A DNA stretch of 64,000 bases from the NCBI RefSeq assembly GCF_005144715.1, contig NZ_SWKR01000001.1:558001-622000 (forward strand), written 5' to 3'. The position numbers and the translations under genes were made by a program. The notes beneath the pieces are model-generated. The model did no database searches. It was not told where the DNA came from and worked only from the letters and a program-made list of their open reading frames with translations. This DNA comes from Sphingomonas baiyangensis (GTDB taxonomy: Bacteria; Pseudomonadota; Alphaproteobacteria; Sphingomonadales; Sphingomonadaceae). Shown one piece after another: positions 1-9,300 of the stretch. Numbering within the stretch: the stretch's first letter is position 1; every line of letters starts with the position of its first letter.

Positions 1-91
1 GGAAGATCATGCCGCTTGCAATGGAGAGACCAAGGGCCGCGGTCATGCCCGCCAGGGCCCAGCCGGCGATCGTGTTGAAGCGATTGTCCAT
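1..91 (-). CDS. Cytochrome c family protein, N-terminal fragment cut by the window edge
   Basis: Only the first 30 codons are present, reading leftward from an ATG at 91-89; the gene continues beyond base 1. The visible peptide begins MDNRFNTIAGWALAG and runs into a hydrophobic stretch, consistent with an N-terminal membrane anchor or signal. This start resembles the membrane-anchored cytochrome c (CycM-like) proteins often found divergent from prephenate dehydratase in sphingomonads. No CXXCH heme motif lies inside the window, so the family call rests on the N-terminus and the position next to pheA, and is moderate at best. It is divergent from pheA across about 110 bp. Confidence 0.5.
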   Translation of the reverse strand, partial: MDNRFNTIAGWALAGMTAALGLSIASGMIF

Positions 92-203
92 TGCGCTGCC
101 GAAAACTCGTCTAGGAATGAGGTCGCGTCCCTTTAGATGCGCTTTCCCGGCACGGCAAGCCGCGCTTGCGGTACCCCCGGCTCAAGGATAGTCGCACCTG
201 CCG

Positions 204-1094
204 ATGGACAGTTTCGCCGCCCCCGCCCGCCCGCTGGTCGATGCGATGACCGCCGCCGCCGCCGCCCGGCCCGATCGCGCCGTCGCGTTTCAGGGGGCGC
301 CGGGCGCCAACAGCCATGTCGCGATGCGTCAGGCCTTTCCCGATGCGTTGCCGCTGCCGTGCTTCGATTTCGCCGACGCGATAGACGCGGTGCGCGAGGG
401 CCGCGCCGACTGCGCGATCATCCCGATCGAGAACTCGCTGCACGGCCGCGTCGCCGACATCCATTTCCTGCTGCCCGAATCGGGGCTGGTCATCACCGGC
501 GAGCATTTCCTTCCCATCCGCCACGCGCTGATGGGGCCCGGCACGCGCGACGAGGTGCGCCAGGCGATGAGCCATCCGCAGGCGCTCGGCCAGTGCCGCC
601 ACTGGCTGCGCGCGCACGATATCCGCCCCGTCGCCTATCCCGATACCGCGGGCGCCGCCGCCGTCGTCGCCGAACTGCGCGATCCCGCGATCGCCGCGCT
701 GGCACCGGCGGCGGCGGCCGAACTCTACGGCCTCAACCTGCTCGCCGACGATATCGCCGATGCCGATCACAACATGACGCGCTTCGTGGTGCTCGCGCGC
801 GGAAGCCGGCCGATCATTGGCGACGGCGCGGTGATGACGACGCTGATCTTCGAGGTGAAGAACGTGCCCGCCGCCCTCTACAAGGCGATGGGCGGCTTCG
901 CCACCAATGGCGTCAACATGACCAAGCTGGAAAGCTACCAGCGCGGCGGCAGCTTCGCGGCGACCGAATTCTACGCCGACATCGAAGGCCGCCCCGGCGA
1001 CGCCGCGGTCGACCGCGCGCTCGAGGAGCTGGGCTTCCATTCGAAATGGGTGCGCGTGCTGGGCAGCTATCCGCAGGCAAGAAAACGCGGATAG
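204..1094 (+). CDS. pheA: Prephenate dehydratase
   Basis: The enzyme converts prephenate to phenylpyruvate in the cytoplasm, the committed step of phenylalanine synthesis. The 296-aa protein has the usual monofunctional layout: a PDT catalytic domain from about residue 25 to 200 and a C-terminal ACT regulatory domain from about 212 to 290. The GAPGA nucleus is at 31-35, and the catalytic Thr-Arg-Phe motif is at 192-194 within NMTRF. The ACT domain carries the LESYQ variant at about 242-246 in place of ESRP, so phenylalanine feedback is expected. No chorismate mutase domain is fused. It stands alone, converging on nudC with a 3-bp gap. Confidence 0.95.
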   Translation: MDSFAAPARPLVDAMTAAAAARPDRAVAFQGAPGANSHVAMRQAFPDALPLPCFDFADAIDAVREGRADCAIIPIENSLHGRVADIHFLLPESGLVITGEHFLPIRHALMGPGTRDEVRQAMSHPQALGQCRHWLRAHDIRPVAYPDTAGAAAVVAELRDPAIAALAPAAAAELYGLNLLADDIADADHNMTRFVVLARGSRPIIGDGAVMTTLIFEVKNVPAALYKAMGGFATNGVNMTKLESYQRGGSFAATEFYADIEGRPGDAAVDRALEELGFHSKWVRVLGSYPQARKRG

Positions 1095-1097
1095 GCG

Positions 1098-1988
1098 TCA
1101 GCCCGCCACCCACCATTCGAGCAGGTCGCGCGCGATCGCGAACGGCGGCGGCGCGATGAAGCGCGCGTCTGCATCGCCCGCGAGTGCCGCCACCACCTCG
1201 TCGCGCGTCGCCCAAATGAGGTCGGCAAGCTCGCTGGTGTCGATGTCGAGCGCGCGGCCTTCGCTGATGCAATGGCAGCCGATCATCAGTTGCGAGGGGA
1301 AGGGCCAGGGCTGGCTGGCGACGTAGCGCACATCGAACGCGCGAACACCCGATTCCTCGAGCAGCTCGCGCGCCACGGCTTCCTCGATCGATTCGCCGGG
1401 CTCGACGAAGCCTGCCAGCGCCGAATAGCGCCCCTCGGGCCAGCCCAGCCCGCGCCCCAGCAGCACCGCGCCATCATGCTCGGCGAGCATGATGACGACG
1501 GGATCGGTGCGCGGGAAATGCTGCGCGCCGCAGCCACCGCACTGGCGCCCCCAGCCGCCCTTGAACGCGCTGGTCGTGCCCGCGCAGGCGGGGCAGAAGC
1601 GATGGCGGCCATGCCATTCGACCATCGCGCGCGCCGCGCCGTAGAGCGCCATCTCGTCGCGCGGCAGTTGCGCGAGCAGCCCGAAGATGTGCGGCGGCCG
1701 CCCCGTCGCGGCGTTGCCCGCGCGGTCGGGGACCGCGACGAAGTGCGGCACGCCATCGACCAGCCCGAGCAGCACCAGATCGGCTCCGGGCGGCGCCTCG
1801 GCCAGCGCGCGCCATTGCAGCCGCCCGCGCTCGATCAGCGGATCGAGCCCGTCGAGCGCGAGCAGGCGCGCGCGCGGATCAGCCATTGCCGCCGCCAGCG
1901 CCGCCGGATCGCCGCGCAACCGATCGGCGCGGTCGATCGTGGCACCCGTGAAGCCGGGCCTTACCCGGCCACGCTCAGCGCGCGGCAA
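1098..1988 (-). CDS. nudC: NAD+ diphosphatase (NADH pyrophosphatase), Nudix family
   Basis: It hydrolyses NAD(H) to NMN(H) and AMP, and in this family can also decap NAD-capped RNA. The 296-aa protein has an N-terminal domain, a zinc ribbon with Cys132, Cys135, Cys150 and Cys153, and a Nudix box at about 193-215 (GFVEPGESIEEAVARELLEE). It also carries the SQPWPFPSQ signature typical of NudC near residue 230. The chosen start is a TTG at 1988, needed to keep the family's GFTGATIDRAD N-terminus; no better start lies in frame before residue 35. It overlaps the end of the upstream serine hydrolase gene by 14 bp and is the last gene of the mutY operon. Confidence 0.93.
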   Translation of the reverse strand: MPRAERGRVRPGFTGATIDRADRLRGDPAALAAAMADPRARLLALDGLDPLIERGRLQWRALAEAPPGADLVLLGLVDGVPHFVAVPDRAGNAATGRPPHIFGLLAQLPRDEMALYGAARAMVEWHGRHRFCPACAGTTSAFKGGWGRQCGGCGAQHFPRTDPVVIMLAEHDGAVLLGRGLGWPEGRYSALAGFVEPGESIEEAVARELLEESGVRAFDVRYVASQPWPFPSQLMIGCHCISEGRALDIDTSELADLIWATRDEVVAALAGDADARFIAPPPFAIARDLLEWWVAG

Positions 1989-3297
1989 GGTCGCGATAGA
2001 CCGCGGCGATCATCTCGTTGCGCAGCGGCCATTTGTCGGCGGGGAAATAATTGACCATGCCGGTGCCGCGCACGCGGTTCCTGGGGTCGACCCAGGCGAT
2101 CGTGCCGGCAGCGCCACCCCATCCATAGGTGCCCGCCGCCGGACCGCCGGGCACGTCCTCGAGCGTGACCGATCCCGCCGCGCCATAGCCGCTGCGCGGC
2201 AACGCCGCACCTCCGGTCGCGCCCGCGACGCCGCCATAGGTGACGCCCGCCGGCAGCAGGTTCGACATTGCGATCCGCGCCGTCTCGGCCTTCATCACGC
2301 GCCGCCCGTCGAGCTCGCCCAGATTCTGGAGCATGTGCAGGAACCGGTCATAATCGCGTGCCGTCGATACCAGCCCCGCACCGCCATAGGCGAAGGACGG
2401 CGCATCGAGAAAGGTCGAGGTCGCCGCCGGATCGCCGGGCAGCAGATTGTCGCCCGCCCAGATGTAGTTGTCGGCCAGCCGCCCCGCCTCGCTCGCGGGC
2501 ACCTGCCAATAGGTGCTCGTCATGCCCAGCGGTTGCAGGATGCGCGTGGAAACGAACTGCTCGAACCCCATGCCCGATGCCGCCTCGATCACCGCGCCGA
2601 GCACGTCGATGCTCATCGAATAGCTCCACTGCGTGCCCGGATCGGCGATCAGCGGCAGCGTGGCGGTACGCTCGGCGAACTGCTTCAGGCTCGTCGGCCG
2701 GACGGGGCGCACCGCCGCCTCGATCTGGCGGTTGGCGGCAAAGGGCACGAGGCCCAGCCGCTCATATTCCTTGAGCAGCGGCCCTTTGGTGTTGATCGAA
2801 TAGCCGAGCCCGGCGGTGTGCGTCAGCAGGTGCCGTACGGTGATCGCGCGCGTGGCGGGGCGCGAGGCGAGGCTGTTGGCGGGGTCGGTGAGCACCGTCA
2901 TCTTGGCGAAGCCGGGAAAGAAATCGCTGATCGGCTGGTCGAGCGCGAGCTTGCCGTCCTCGACGAGCATCATCGCCGCCATGCCGGTGATCGGCTTGGT
3001 CATCGAATAGATGCGCCACAGCGTATCGGGCGTCGCAGCGGCCGCGCCCGCACCGGTGGCGATCGTGCCGGCAGCGGCGAAGCGGGTGGGCGCGTCGCCC
3101 TGCCCCGTGGCGAGGACGATGCCCGGCGCCTTGCCCTCGGCGACATAGCGCGCCGCCATCGCATCGAGCGCCGATTCCGCGCGCGCCGGGGCGGCGGGTG
3201 CGCGCGCCGCCTGTGGCTCGGCAGGTGCGGTGGCAGCGCAGCCGGCCAGCACGAGCGCCACTGCCGCACTGGCGGCAATTCCCTGAACCAGCTTCAT
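1975..3297 (-). CDS. Serine hydrolase lipoprotein, beta-lactamase class C / esterase family
   Basis: This is a penicillin-binding-protein-like serine hydrolase of 440 aa, probably an esterase or D-amino-acid peptidase rather than a resistance enzyme; the substrate cannot be told from sequence. The N-terminus is a lipoprotein signal ending in LVLAGC with Cys20 as the lipidated residue. The catalytic SxxK motif is SMTK at 98-101, and a Tyr motif follows in WSYSM, where the usual Asn of YxN is Met. The ATG lies inside the mutY stop (ATGA overlap), and nudC follows with a 14-bp overlap. A lipoprotein between two nucleotide-hygiene genes is functionally unexplained. Confidence 0.85.
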   Translation of the reverse strand: MKLVQGIAASAAVALVLAGCAATAPAEPQAARAPAAPARAESALDAMAARYVAEGKAPGIVLATGQGDAPTRFAAAGTIATGAGAAAATPDTLWRIYSMTKPITGMAAMMLVEDGKLALDQPISDFFPGFAKMTVLTDPANSLASRPATRAITVRHLLTHTAGLGYSINTKGPLLKEYERLGLVPFAANRQIEAAVRPVRPTSLKQFAERTATLPLIADPGTQWSYSMSIDVLGAVIEAASGMGFEQFVSTRILQPLGMTSTYWQVPASEAGRLADNYIWAGDNLLPGDPAATSTFLDAPSFAYGGAGLVSTARDYDRFLHMLQNLGELDGRRVMKAETARIAMSNLLPAGVTYGGVAGATGGAALPRSGYGAAGSVTLEDVPGGPAAGTYGWGGAAGTIAWVDPRNRVRGTGMVNYFPADKWPLRNEMIAAVYRDLAAR

Positions 3298-4343
3298 TCG
3301 CGCATCCCCTCGAACATTGCAGCCGCCTTGGCGAACACCGTCGGCAGCCCGGCCGACTCGATTTGGGCGATCGGCCACCATTCGCCGTCCGCCACCGCGA
3401 TGTGCCCGTCGATTACGGCGCTCGCAAGCGCCGAGACGAGCGTGAAATGCGTGAAGCCATGCTCGCTGGTCGCCGGGCTGATACGCCAGTCGGCCTCGGC
3501 GGGCGCATCGGCAAGGCCCGGCGGCGCGTCGCTCCACGGCCCCGTCGGCAGCGCGCGCATGCCGCCCAGCAACCCGCGCGCGGGTCGGCGAACCAACAGC
3601 ACCGCGCCATCGCGCTCGAGCCAGAACATCGTGCCGTGGCGCACCGGTCGCGCGCGCTTCGTCGGCTTCACCGGAAAGCGATCGGGCACGCCTGCCGCCA
3701 GCGCGCGGCAATGGCGCGCGATCGGGCATAGCAGGCAGCGCGGCGCGCGCGTGGTGCAGATGGTCGAGCCCAGATCCATCATCGCCTGCGCGAAATCGCC
3801 CGCATGCGCATCGGGCGTGATCGCGTCGGTCGCGGCGCGGATCGCCGGCTTGGCGGCGGGCAGCGGCGTGTCGATCGCCGCGAGGCGCGCGACGACGCGC
3901 TCGACATTGGCATCGACGACGACGGCGCGCCGCCCGAACGCGATCGCGGCGATGGCGGCGGCGGTATAATCGCCGATGCCGGGGATCGTGCGCAGCGCCG
4001 CCTCGCTGTCGGGCAGGCGGCCGCCATGGTCGGAAACGATGGCGCGTGCGCCCTTCAAGAGGTTGCGCGCGCGGGCATAATAGCCAAGCCCCGCCCAGGC
4101 GGCCATCACCTCGGCATCGTCGGCGGCGGCCAGGCGGGCGAAATCGGGCCAGCGCGCCACCCAGCGCTCGAAATGCGGGCGCACGGTGGCTACCTGCGTC
4201 TGTTGCAGCATCACTTCGGACAGCCAGACGCGATAGGGGTCGGGCGGCGGCGTGCCCGGCGGCGCGCGCCACGGCAGCTCGCGCGCGTGGCGATCATACC
4301 ATCCGAGCAGATCGCTCGCGACCGAAGGAAGATTGGCAGACAC
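3294..4343 (-). CDS. mutY: A/G-specific adenine DNA glycosylase
   Basis: It removes adenine mispaired with 8-oxoguanine or guanine in base-excision repair. The 349-aa protein shows the catalytic Glu43 in LSEVMLQQTQ, a helix-hairpin-helix with PGIGDYTA at about 121-128, the catalytic Asp in VVVDANV near 144, and a [4Fe-4S] loop with spacing C-X6-C-X2-C-X5-C (from ICTTRAPRC). The C-terminal Nudix-like 8-oxoG recognition domain is also present. The start chosen is the GTG at 4343 (VSANLPSVASDLLGWY); an upstream in-frame extension would have no homologous content. It is divergent from the DUF721 gene across 27 bp and heads an operon with the serine hydrolase and nudC. Confidence 0.95.
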   Translation of the reverse strand: MSANLPSVASDLLGWYDRHARELPWRAPPGTPPPDPYRVWLSEVMLQQTQVATVRPHFERWVARWPDFARLAAADDAEVMAAWAGLGYYARARNLLKGARAIVSDHGGRLPDSEAALRTIPGIGDYTAAAIAAIAFGRRAVVVDANVERVVARLAAIDTPLPAAKPAIRAATDAITPDAHAGDFAQAMMDLGSTICTTRAPRCLLCPIARHCRALAAGVPDRFPVKPTKRARPVRHGTMFWLERDGAVLLVRRPARGLLGGMRALPTGPWSDAPPGLADAPAEADWRISPATSEHGFTHFTLVSALASAVIDGHIAVADGEWWPIAQIESAGLPTVFAKAAAMFEGMRE

Positions 4344-4370
4344 AGGCCGGCTATGGCATGAGCATGCGCG

Positions 4371-4907
4371 ATGTCGAAGGCGCCCCGCACCCGTCAGCCG
4401 CAAAGCGTTGCTCCGCCGCCGCGCTCGAACCGCGTGCGGCCGGTGGCCGATCTTCTGCCCGACATCGGCGGCGCCGCCTTTCGCCGCTTCGGCTTCGTCC
4501 AGTCGGCGGTGGTGAGCCGCTGGGGCGAGATCGTCGGCGAGCGCTATGCGCGCGTCTCCTCGCCCGAATCGATCCGGTTCCCGCATGGCAAGCGCGCCGA
4601 CGGCACGCTGACGCTGACGGTGGCGGGCGCGCACGGCCCGATGATGCAGCATATCGCGCCCGAGATCGTCGAGCGCGTCAACCGCTTCTTCGGCTATGCC
4701 GCGGTCGCGCGCATCGTGATCCGCGCCGGCGAACTGCGCCGTCCGCGCGCGCGTGCGACGCCGCGCCCGGCCGCGCCGCCGCTGCCCGCCGAGCTCGGCG
4801 ATTCGCTGCGCGACATCGCCGATCCCGAGTTGAAGGCCGTGCTCGAGGCGCTGGCCTCGGGGCTGGCCGAACCCAAATCGATCCCCGTTCTTGGCAAGGT
4901 GCGTTGA
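4371..4907 (+). CDS. DUF721 family protein (DciA-like)
   Basis: The 178-aa protein contains a DUF721 domain from about residue 22 to 120, with the characteristic ADLLPDIGG opening and a SRWGEIVGERYA segment. DUF721 includes DciA, the ancestral loader of replicative helicase DnaB, so a role at replication initiation is possible. The tail after about 125 is Pro/Ala/Arg-rich. Gene order DUF721-DsbA-DsbA-SMC divergent from mutY is conserved in sphingomonads. Its stop overlaps the start of the next gene as TGATG at 4905-4909, which suggests translational coupling. Confidence 0.85.
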   Translation: MSKAPRTRQPQSVAPPPRSNRVRPVADLLPDIGGAAFRRFGFVQSAVVSRWGEIVGERYARVSSPESIRFPHGKRADGTLTLTVAGAHGPMMQHIAPEIVERVNRFFGYAAVARIVIRAGELRRPRARATPRPAAPPLPAELGDSLRDIADPELKAVLEALASGLAEPKSIPVLGKVR

Positions 4908-5569
4908 TGCGTCTGTTCTGGTTGCTTGCCGCGCTGATGAGCGCGTTCCTCCTGTCCGCCGGCGCCGATGCGCAAGGGCAGCGCGACTGGCGCAAGGCCG
5001 TGCGTGCGACGCCGGGCGGCGCGCATGTCGTCGGCAATCCGGCAGCCAAGGTGAAGCTGGTCGAATATCTGAGCTACACCTGCCCGCATTGCGGCGAGTT
5101 CGTGCGCGATTCGAAGGCGCCGCTGCTCGACGGCATGGTCCGCAACGGATCGGTGAGCATCGAATTGCGCCCGCTGACGCGCAACGGTATCGATCTGGCG
5201 GCCGGCATGCTGGTGCGCTGCACCGGCCCCGCCGGGCTGCTCGCCGCGCAGGAAGCGGTGTTCGCGCAGCAGCCGGCGATGCTCGCCAAGGCGCAGAGGC
5301 TCCAGATCGCGCAGGACGCGCCGCAGGCCCAGCAGCTGAAGGCCGCCGCCGATGGCACCGGCCTCACCGCCCTGCTCGACAAGCGCATCCCCGGCGGCGC
5401 CGCCAAATGTCTCGCCGCCACTGCCGATCGCGACCGGCTGATCGCCATCGCACAGGGCGCCTCGGGCCGCATCCGCGGCACCCCCAGCTTCGAGATCAAC
5501 GGCCAGCTCGTCGAAGGGCATGACTGGGCGAGCCTCGAACCGCAACTGCGTGCCGCCGGCGCGCGCTGA
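4907..5569 (+). CDS. DsbA family thiol:disulfide interchange protein (periplasmic)
   Basis: The 220-aa protein has a signal peptide (MRLFWLLAALMSAFLLSAGADA) and a thioredoxin fold with active site CPHC in SYTCPHCGEF at about residues 60-66. The cis-Pro loop is RGTPSFEING near 190. It should act as a periplasmic disulfide oxidant or isomerase. The start codon overlaps the DUF721 stop. It belongs to the DsbA/Com1 group with a thioredoxin-4 type fold and is followed by a second, lipid-anchored paralogue, so the pair probably divides labour between soluble and membrane-tethered pools. Confidence 0.9.
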   Translation: MRLFWLLAALMSAFLLSAGADAQGQRDWRKAVRATPGGAHVVGNPAAKVKLVEYLSYTCPHCGEFVRDSKAPLLDGMVRNGSVSIELRPLTRNGIDLAAGMLVRCTGPAGLLAAQEAVFAQQPAMLAKAQRLQIAQDAPQAQQLKAAADGTGLTALLDKRIPGGAAKCLAATADRDRLIAIAQGASGRIRGTPSFEINGQLVEGHDWASLEPQLRAAGAR

Positions 5570-5596
5570 ACCCCTATTTCCGACGGAGTGAAACTG

Positions 5597-6313
5597 ATGC
5601 GTGTCATCCTGGCACTTGCCCCCATCGCGCTGCTCGCCGCCTGTGGCGGCGACGCCGGCAATTCGAGCGCGCCCGCCGAACCCGTTGCCGGCGCGACGCC
5701 ACCCGCCGGCCAGCAATGGACCGAAGTCGTCTCCGAGACGCCCGAAGGCGGCTTCCGCATGGGCAACCCCGATGCGCCCATCAAGCTCGTCGAATATGGC
5801 TCGCGCGGCTGTCCTGCCTGCGCCGCCTTTGCGCGTGACGGCTATGAACCGCTGACGCAGATGGTCAGCTCCGGCAAGGTGAGCTTCGAGTTCCGCGACT
5901 TCCTGCTCGGATCGGGCGCCGACATCGCCGCCGCGGCGCTGGGGCGCTGCGGCGGGCCGGGGCCGTTCTTCCCGATCATGGAGCAGATGTACGCCAACCA
6001 GCCGCAATTCTTCGAGCGGCTCCAGGCGATGACGCCCGAGGTGCAGGCACAGATGCAGAATATGAGCCCCGCCGAGCAGGTGACGGCAGTCGCCGAGCAG
6101 GGCGGCTATCTCGAATTCGTTCAGCAGCGCGGCATTCCCGAGGCACAGGCGCGCGCCTGCCTCGCCGATACCGCGACGATCGAGCGGCTGGTGAAGGCGA
6201 CGCAGGACGCGACCGAAGTAACGGGCACGCCGAGCTTCTTCATCAACGGCGACAAGATCGACGCGGTGAGCTGGGAACAGGTGCAGGCGGCGCTGCGCCA
6301 GCGCGGCGCCTGA
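5597..6313 (+). CDS. DsbA family thioredoxin-domain lipoprotein
   Basis: The 238-aa protein begins with a lipoprotein signal ending in LLAACGGD, so it is probably tethered to a membrane facing the periplasm. The active site is CPAC within GSRGCPACAAF at about residues 70-78, and the cis-Pro loop is VTGTPSFFING near the C-terminus. I chose the ATG at 5597 because GGAG at 5585-5588 sits 8 nt upstream; a GTG at 5588 would place the start inside that site. The active-site dipeptide differs from that of the preceding paralogue (PA versus PH), which predicts a different redox potential. The smc gene follows after 10 bp. Confidence 0.9.
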   Translation: MRVILALAPIALLAACGGDAGNSSAPAEPVAGATPPAGQQWTEVVSETPEGGFRMGNPDAPIKLVEYGSRGCPACAAFARDGYEPLTQMVSSGKVSFEFRDFLLGSGADIAAAALGRCGGPGPFFPIMEQMYANQPQFFERLQAMTPEVQAQMQNMSPAEQVTAVAEQGGYLEFVQQRGIPEAQARACLADTATIERLVKATQDATEVTGTPSFFINGDKIDAVSWEQVQAALRQRGA

Positions 6314-6323
6314 CGCACGACGA

Positions 6324-9300
6324 ATGCGGATCACGCGGCTCCGCCTGACCGGCTTCAAGAGCTTCGTCGATCCCGCCGACCTGCATATCGCGCCGGGCCT
6401 CACCGGCGTCGTCGGCCCCAATGGCTGCGGCAAGTCGAACCTGCTCGAAGCGCTGCGCTGGGCAATGGGCGAAAGCTCGGCCCGGTCGCTGCGCGGCGCG
6501 GGCATGGAGGACGTGATCTTCGCGGGCACCGCGACGCGGCCCGCGCGCGAATTCGCCGAGGTGGCGCTCCACGCCGAGGGACTGGCAGGCGCCGACGAGG
6601 AGGTAGAGGTCGTCCGCCGGATCGAGCGCGGCGCGGGTTCGGCCTATCGCATCAACGGCCGCGACGTGCGCGCCAAGGACGTGGCGCTCCTGTTCGCCGA
6701 TGCCGCAACCGGTGCGCATTCGCCTGCGCTCGTCAGCCAGGGGCGCATCGGCGCGATCATCGCGGCGCGCCCCGCCGAGCGCCGCGCGATGCTCGAGGAA
6801 GCCGCCGGCATCGCCGGGCTGCATGTGCGCCGCAAGGATGCCGAGGCGCGGCTGCGCGCGACCGAAGCCAATCTCGAGCGGCTGGGCAGCGTGATCGCCG
6901 ATCAGGATGCGCGCGCCGGCGCACTGCGGCGCCAGGCGCGCCAAGCCGAACGCTATCGCATCCTGTCGGACCGCATCCGCACCGCCGAGGGCCGGATGAT
7001 CTTCGCGCGCTGGCGCGACGCCGCCGCCGCCGCCGATCTCGCTCGCACCGAGGCTGCCGACGCCGACGCGCTGGTCGCCGCTCGGCAGGCGGCACAGGCA
7101 ACCGCCGAGCACGCACAGGAAACGGCACAGCGCGCGCTCGGCGATGCGCGCTCGGCAGCGCAGGCGGCGCGCGATGCCGCCACCGCCGCCGCCGGCCATC
7201 TCGATGCGCTGCGCCGCGAACGCGCCGGCGTCGAGCGCCGGCTCGACGAGCTGACACAGGCCGCCAGGCGGCTGGCCGAGGACCGCGCACGCGAAGGAAG
7301 CCTCGCGAGCGACGCCGCCGCGACGATCGCGCGGCTGGGCGACGAAGCCAAGGCGCTCGACCGGCGGATCGCCGACGCGACACAGCGCATTCCCGCGCTC
7401 GACACCGTGCTCGCCACCGCCGAGCGTGATGCGCGCGATGCCGAGGTCGCGCTGGCACAGGCGCTGGCAGCACAGGCGGCCGAAGCCGCCGAGGTGCGGG
7501 TCGCCGAGGCTGCGCGACTCGCCGCGCAGGCACGCCACGAGCGCACGCGGCGCGACGCCGCGCGCATCGATGCCGAGCGCGCGACGCTGGGCGACGCGGC
7601 CCCGCTGCACAGCGCGCGCGATGCCGCCATGACGGCGCGCGCCGCCGCCGCGCGCAACGCTGCTGCCGCGCGCGATGCGCTCGCCACCGCCGATGCCGAG
7701 GAGCGCGGCGCGATCGAGGCGCGGCAGCGTGCGCAGGCAACGCGCGCACAAGCGCATGCCGATCTCGCCACGCTCGACAGCGAAGCCGCCGCACTCAGCC
7801 GCGCCACGCGGCCGGGCCCGCGCGAGCGGCTGCTCGATCTCGTGCGCCCCGCCCCGGGCTATGAGCGCGCACTCGCCGCCGCGCTCGGCGACGATCTCGA
7901 GGCAGGGCGCGACCCCGCCGCCGATCGCCACTGGACGGGCGCCGATGCGCAGCCGGGCGATCCGCCGCCGCCGCCGGGGGCCGTGCCGCTAGCCACGCAG
8001 GTCGCAGCGCCCGCGCTGCTGGCCCGCCGGCTGGCACAGACCTTCGTCGTCGAGAGCGACGACGGACAGCCGCTCGCCGCGGGGCAGCGCATCGTGACGC
8101 TGGCAGGCGAGATGCGCCGCTGGGACGGGCTGATCGCGCGCGGCAGCGGCGCGGCGGCGGCCGAGCGGCTCGAGCGGCTGAACCGGCTGCGCGCAATCGA
8201 GGCCGCGCGCCCTGCCGCCGCCAGCGCGCTCGATGCCGCCGATGCCGAACTCGCACGCATCGAGGCGGCGATCGCCGGCGCGCGCGCGGCGGCGGCCGAC
8301 GCCCGCCGCCTGCTCGAAGCGAGCGACCGCAGCGAACGCGAAGCGGCGCGCGGCGAGGATCGCGCGACCACCGCGATCGAGCGGCTCGATGCGCAACGCA
8401 CCGATCTCGACGCACGCGCGGCGCGTGCCGGCGCCGATCTGGCCGAGGCTGCCGACGAACTCGCGCGCGCCGATGCAGCAATCGCGGCGCTGCCCGACGG
8501 TCGCGCGACGCGCGAGCGTGTCGTGAGCCTGTCGACCGATGCCGACCGGCGACGCGTCACCGTCGCGGTCGCGCGCGGCGATCGCGCCGCTCTCGAGCAG
8601 GCGCTCGCACAGGATCGCGAGCGGCACGCCGCCGCGCTTGCCGAGGCCAAGGGCTGGCGCGCGCGTGCCGGCGAAGCTGCGCGCCGCATCGCCGAGCTCG
8701 TCAAGCGCGGCCGCGAGACCGATGCCGAGCGCGCACGCCTCGCCGACCGGCCCGCGCAACTGCTTGCGGCGAGCGCCGATGCCGAACGCGCCGCGCGTGG
8801 CGCCCGCGACGCGGCCGATACGCGCGCCGACGCCGAGCGCGCGGCAGAAACGACGCTCCGCCACGCCGAGACGACCGCGCGATCGGCGAGCGAGGCGCTC
8901 GCAGAAGCGCGCGAGGCACGTGCGGGCGCCGCCGCGCGTGCCGAAAGCCAGGATCTGCGCCGCGTCGAGATGGGGCGTGTGTCGGGCGAGCGGTTCGAAT
9001 GTCCGCCGCCCCTGCTGCCCGAACGCGCGGGCTTCGAGGCTGTCGAAGTCGGCACCCCCGCCGACGAGGCCGCGGCGCACGAGCGGCTGATGGCCGAGCG
9101 CGAGCGGATCGGGCCGGTCAACCTCATCGCCGAGGCCGAACTCGCCGAGCTCGACGCCGCGCGCGGCGCCAATGCGCGCGAGCATGACGAGCTGGGCGAA
9201 GCCGTCACGCGGCTGCGCGGCGCGATCCACACGCTCAACCGCGAGGGGCGCCAGCGGCTGCTCGCGGCGTTCGAGGCAGTCGACGGCCATTTCCGCCGCC

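Noticed and set aside
1975..3297. The serine hydrolase as a class C beta-lactamase giving resistance
   Set aside because: It shares only the SxxK fold, has Met in the YxN motif, is a lipoprotein and lies in a housekeeping operon without an ampR-type regulator.
1687..3969. A 760-residue open frame on the plus strand opposite nudC, the serine hydrolase and mutY
   Set aside because: It is rich in Arg, Ala and Gly with no domain signatures and lies fully opposite three well-supported genes; it is a product of the high GC content.
4694..6529. A 611-residue minus-strand frame opposite DUF721 and the DsbA genes
   Set aside because: Composition and lack of motifs mark it as the antisense shadow of the thioredoxin genes.
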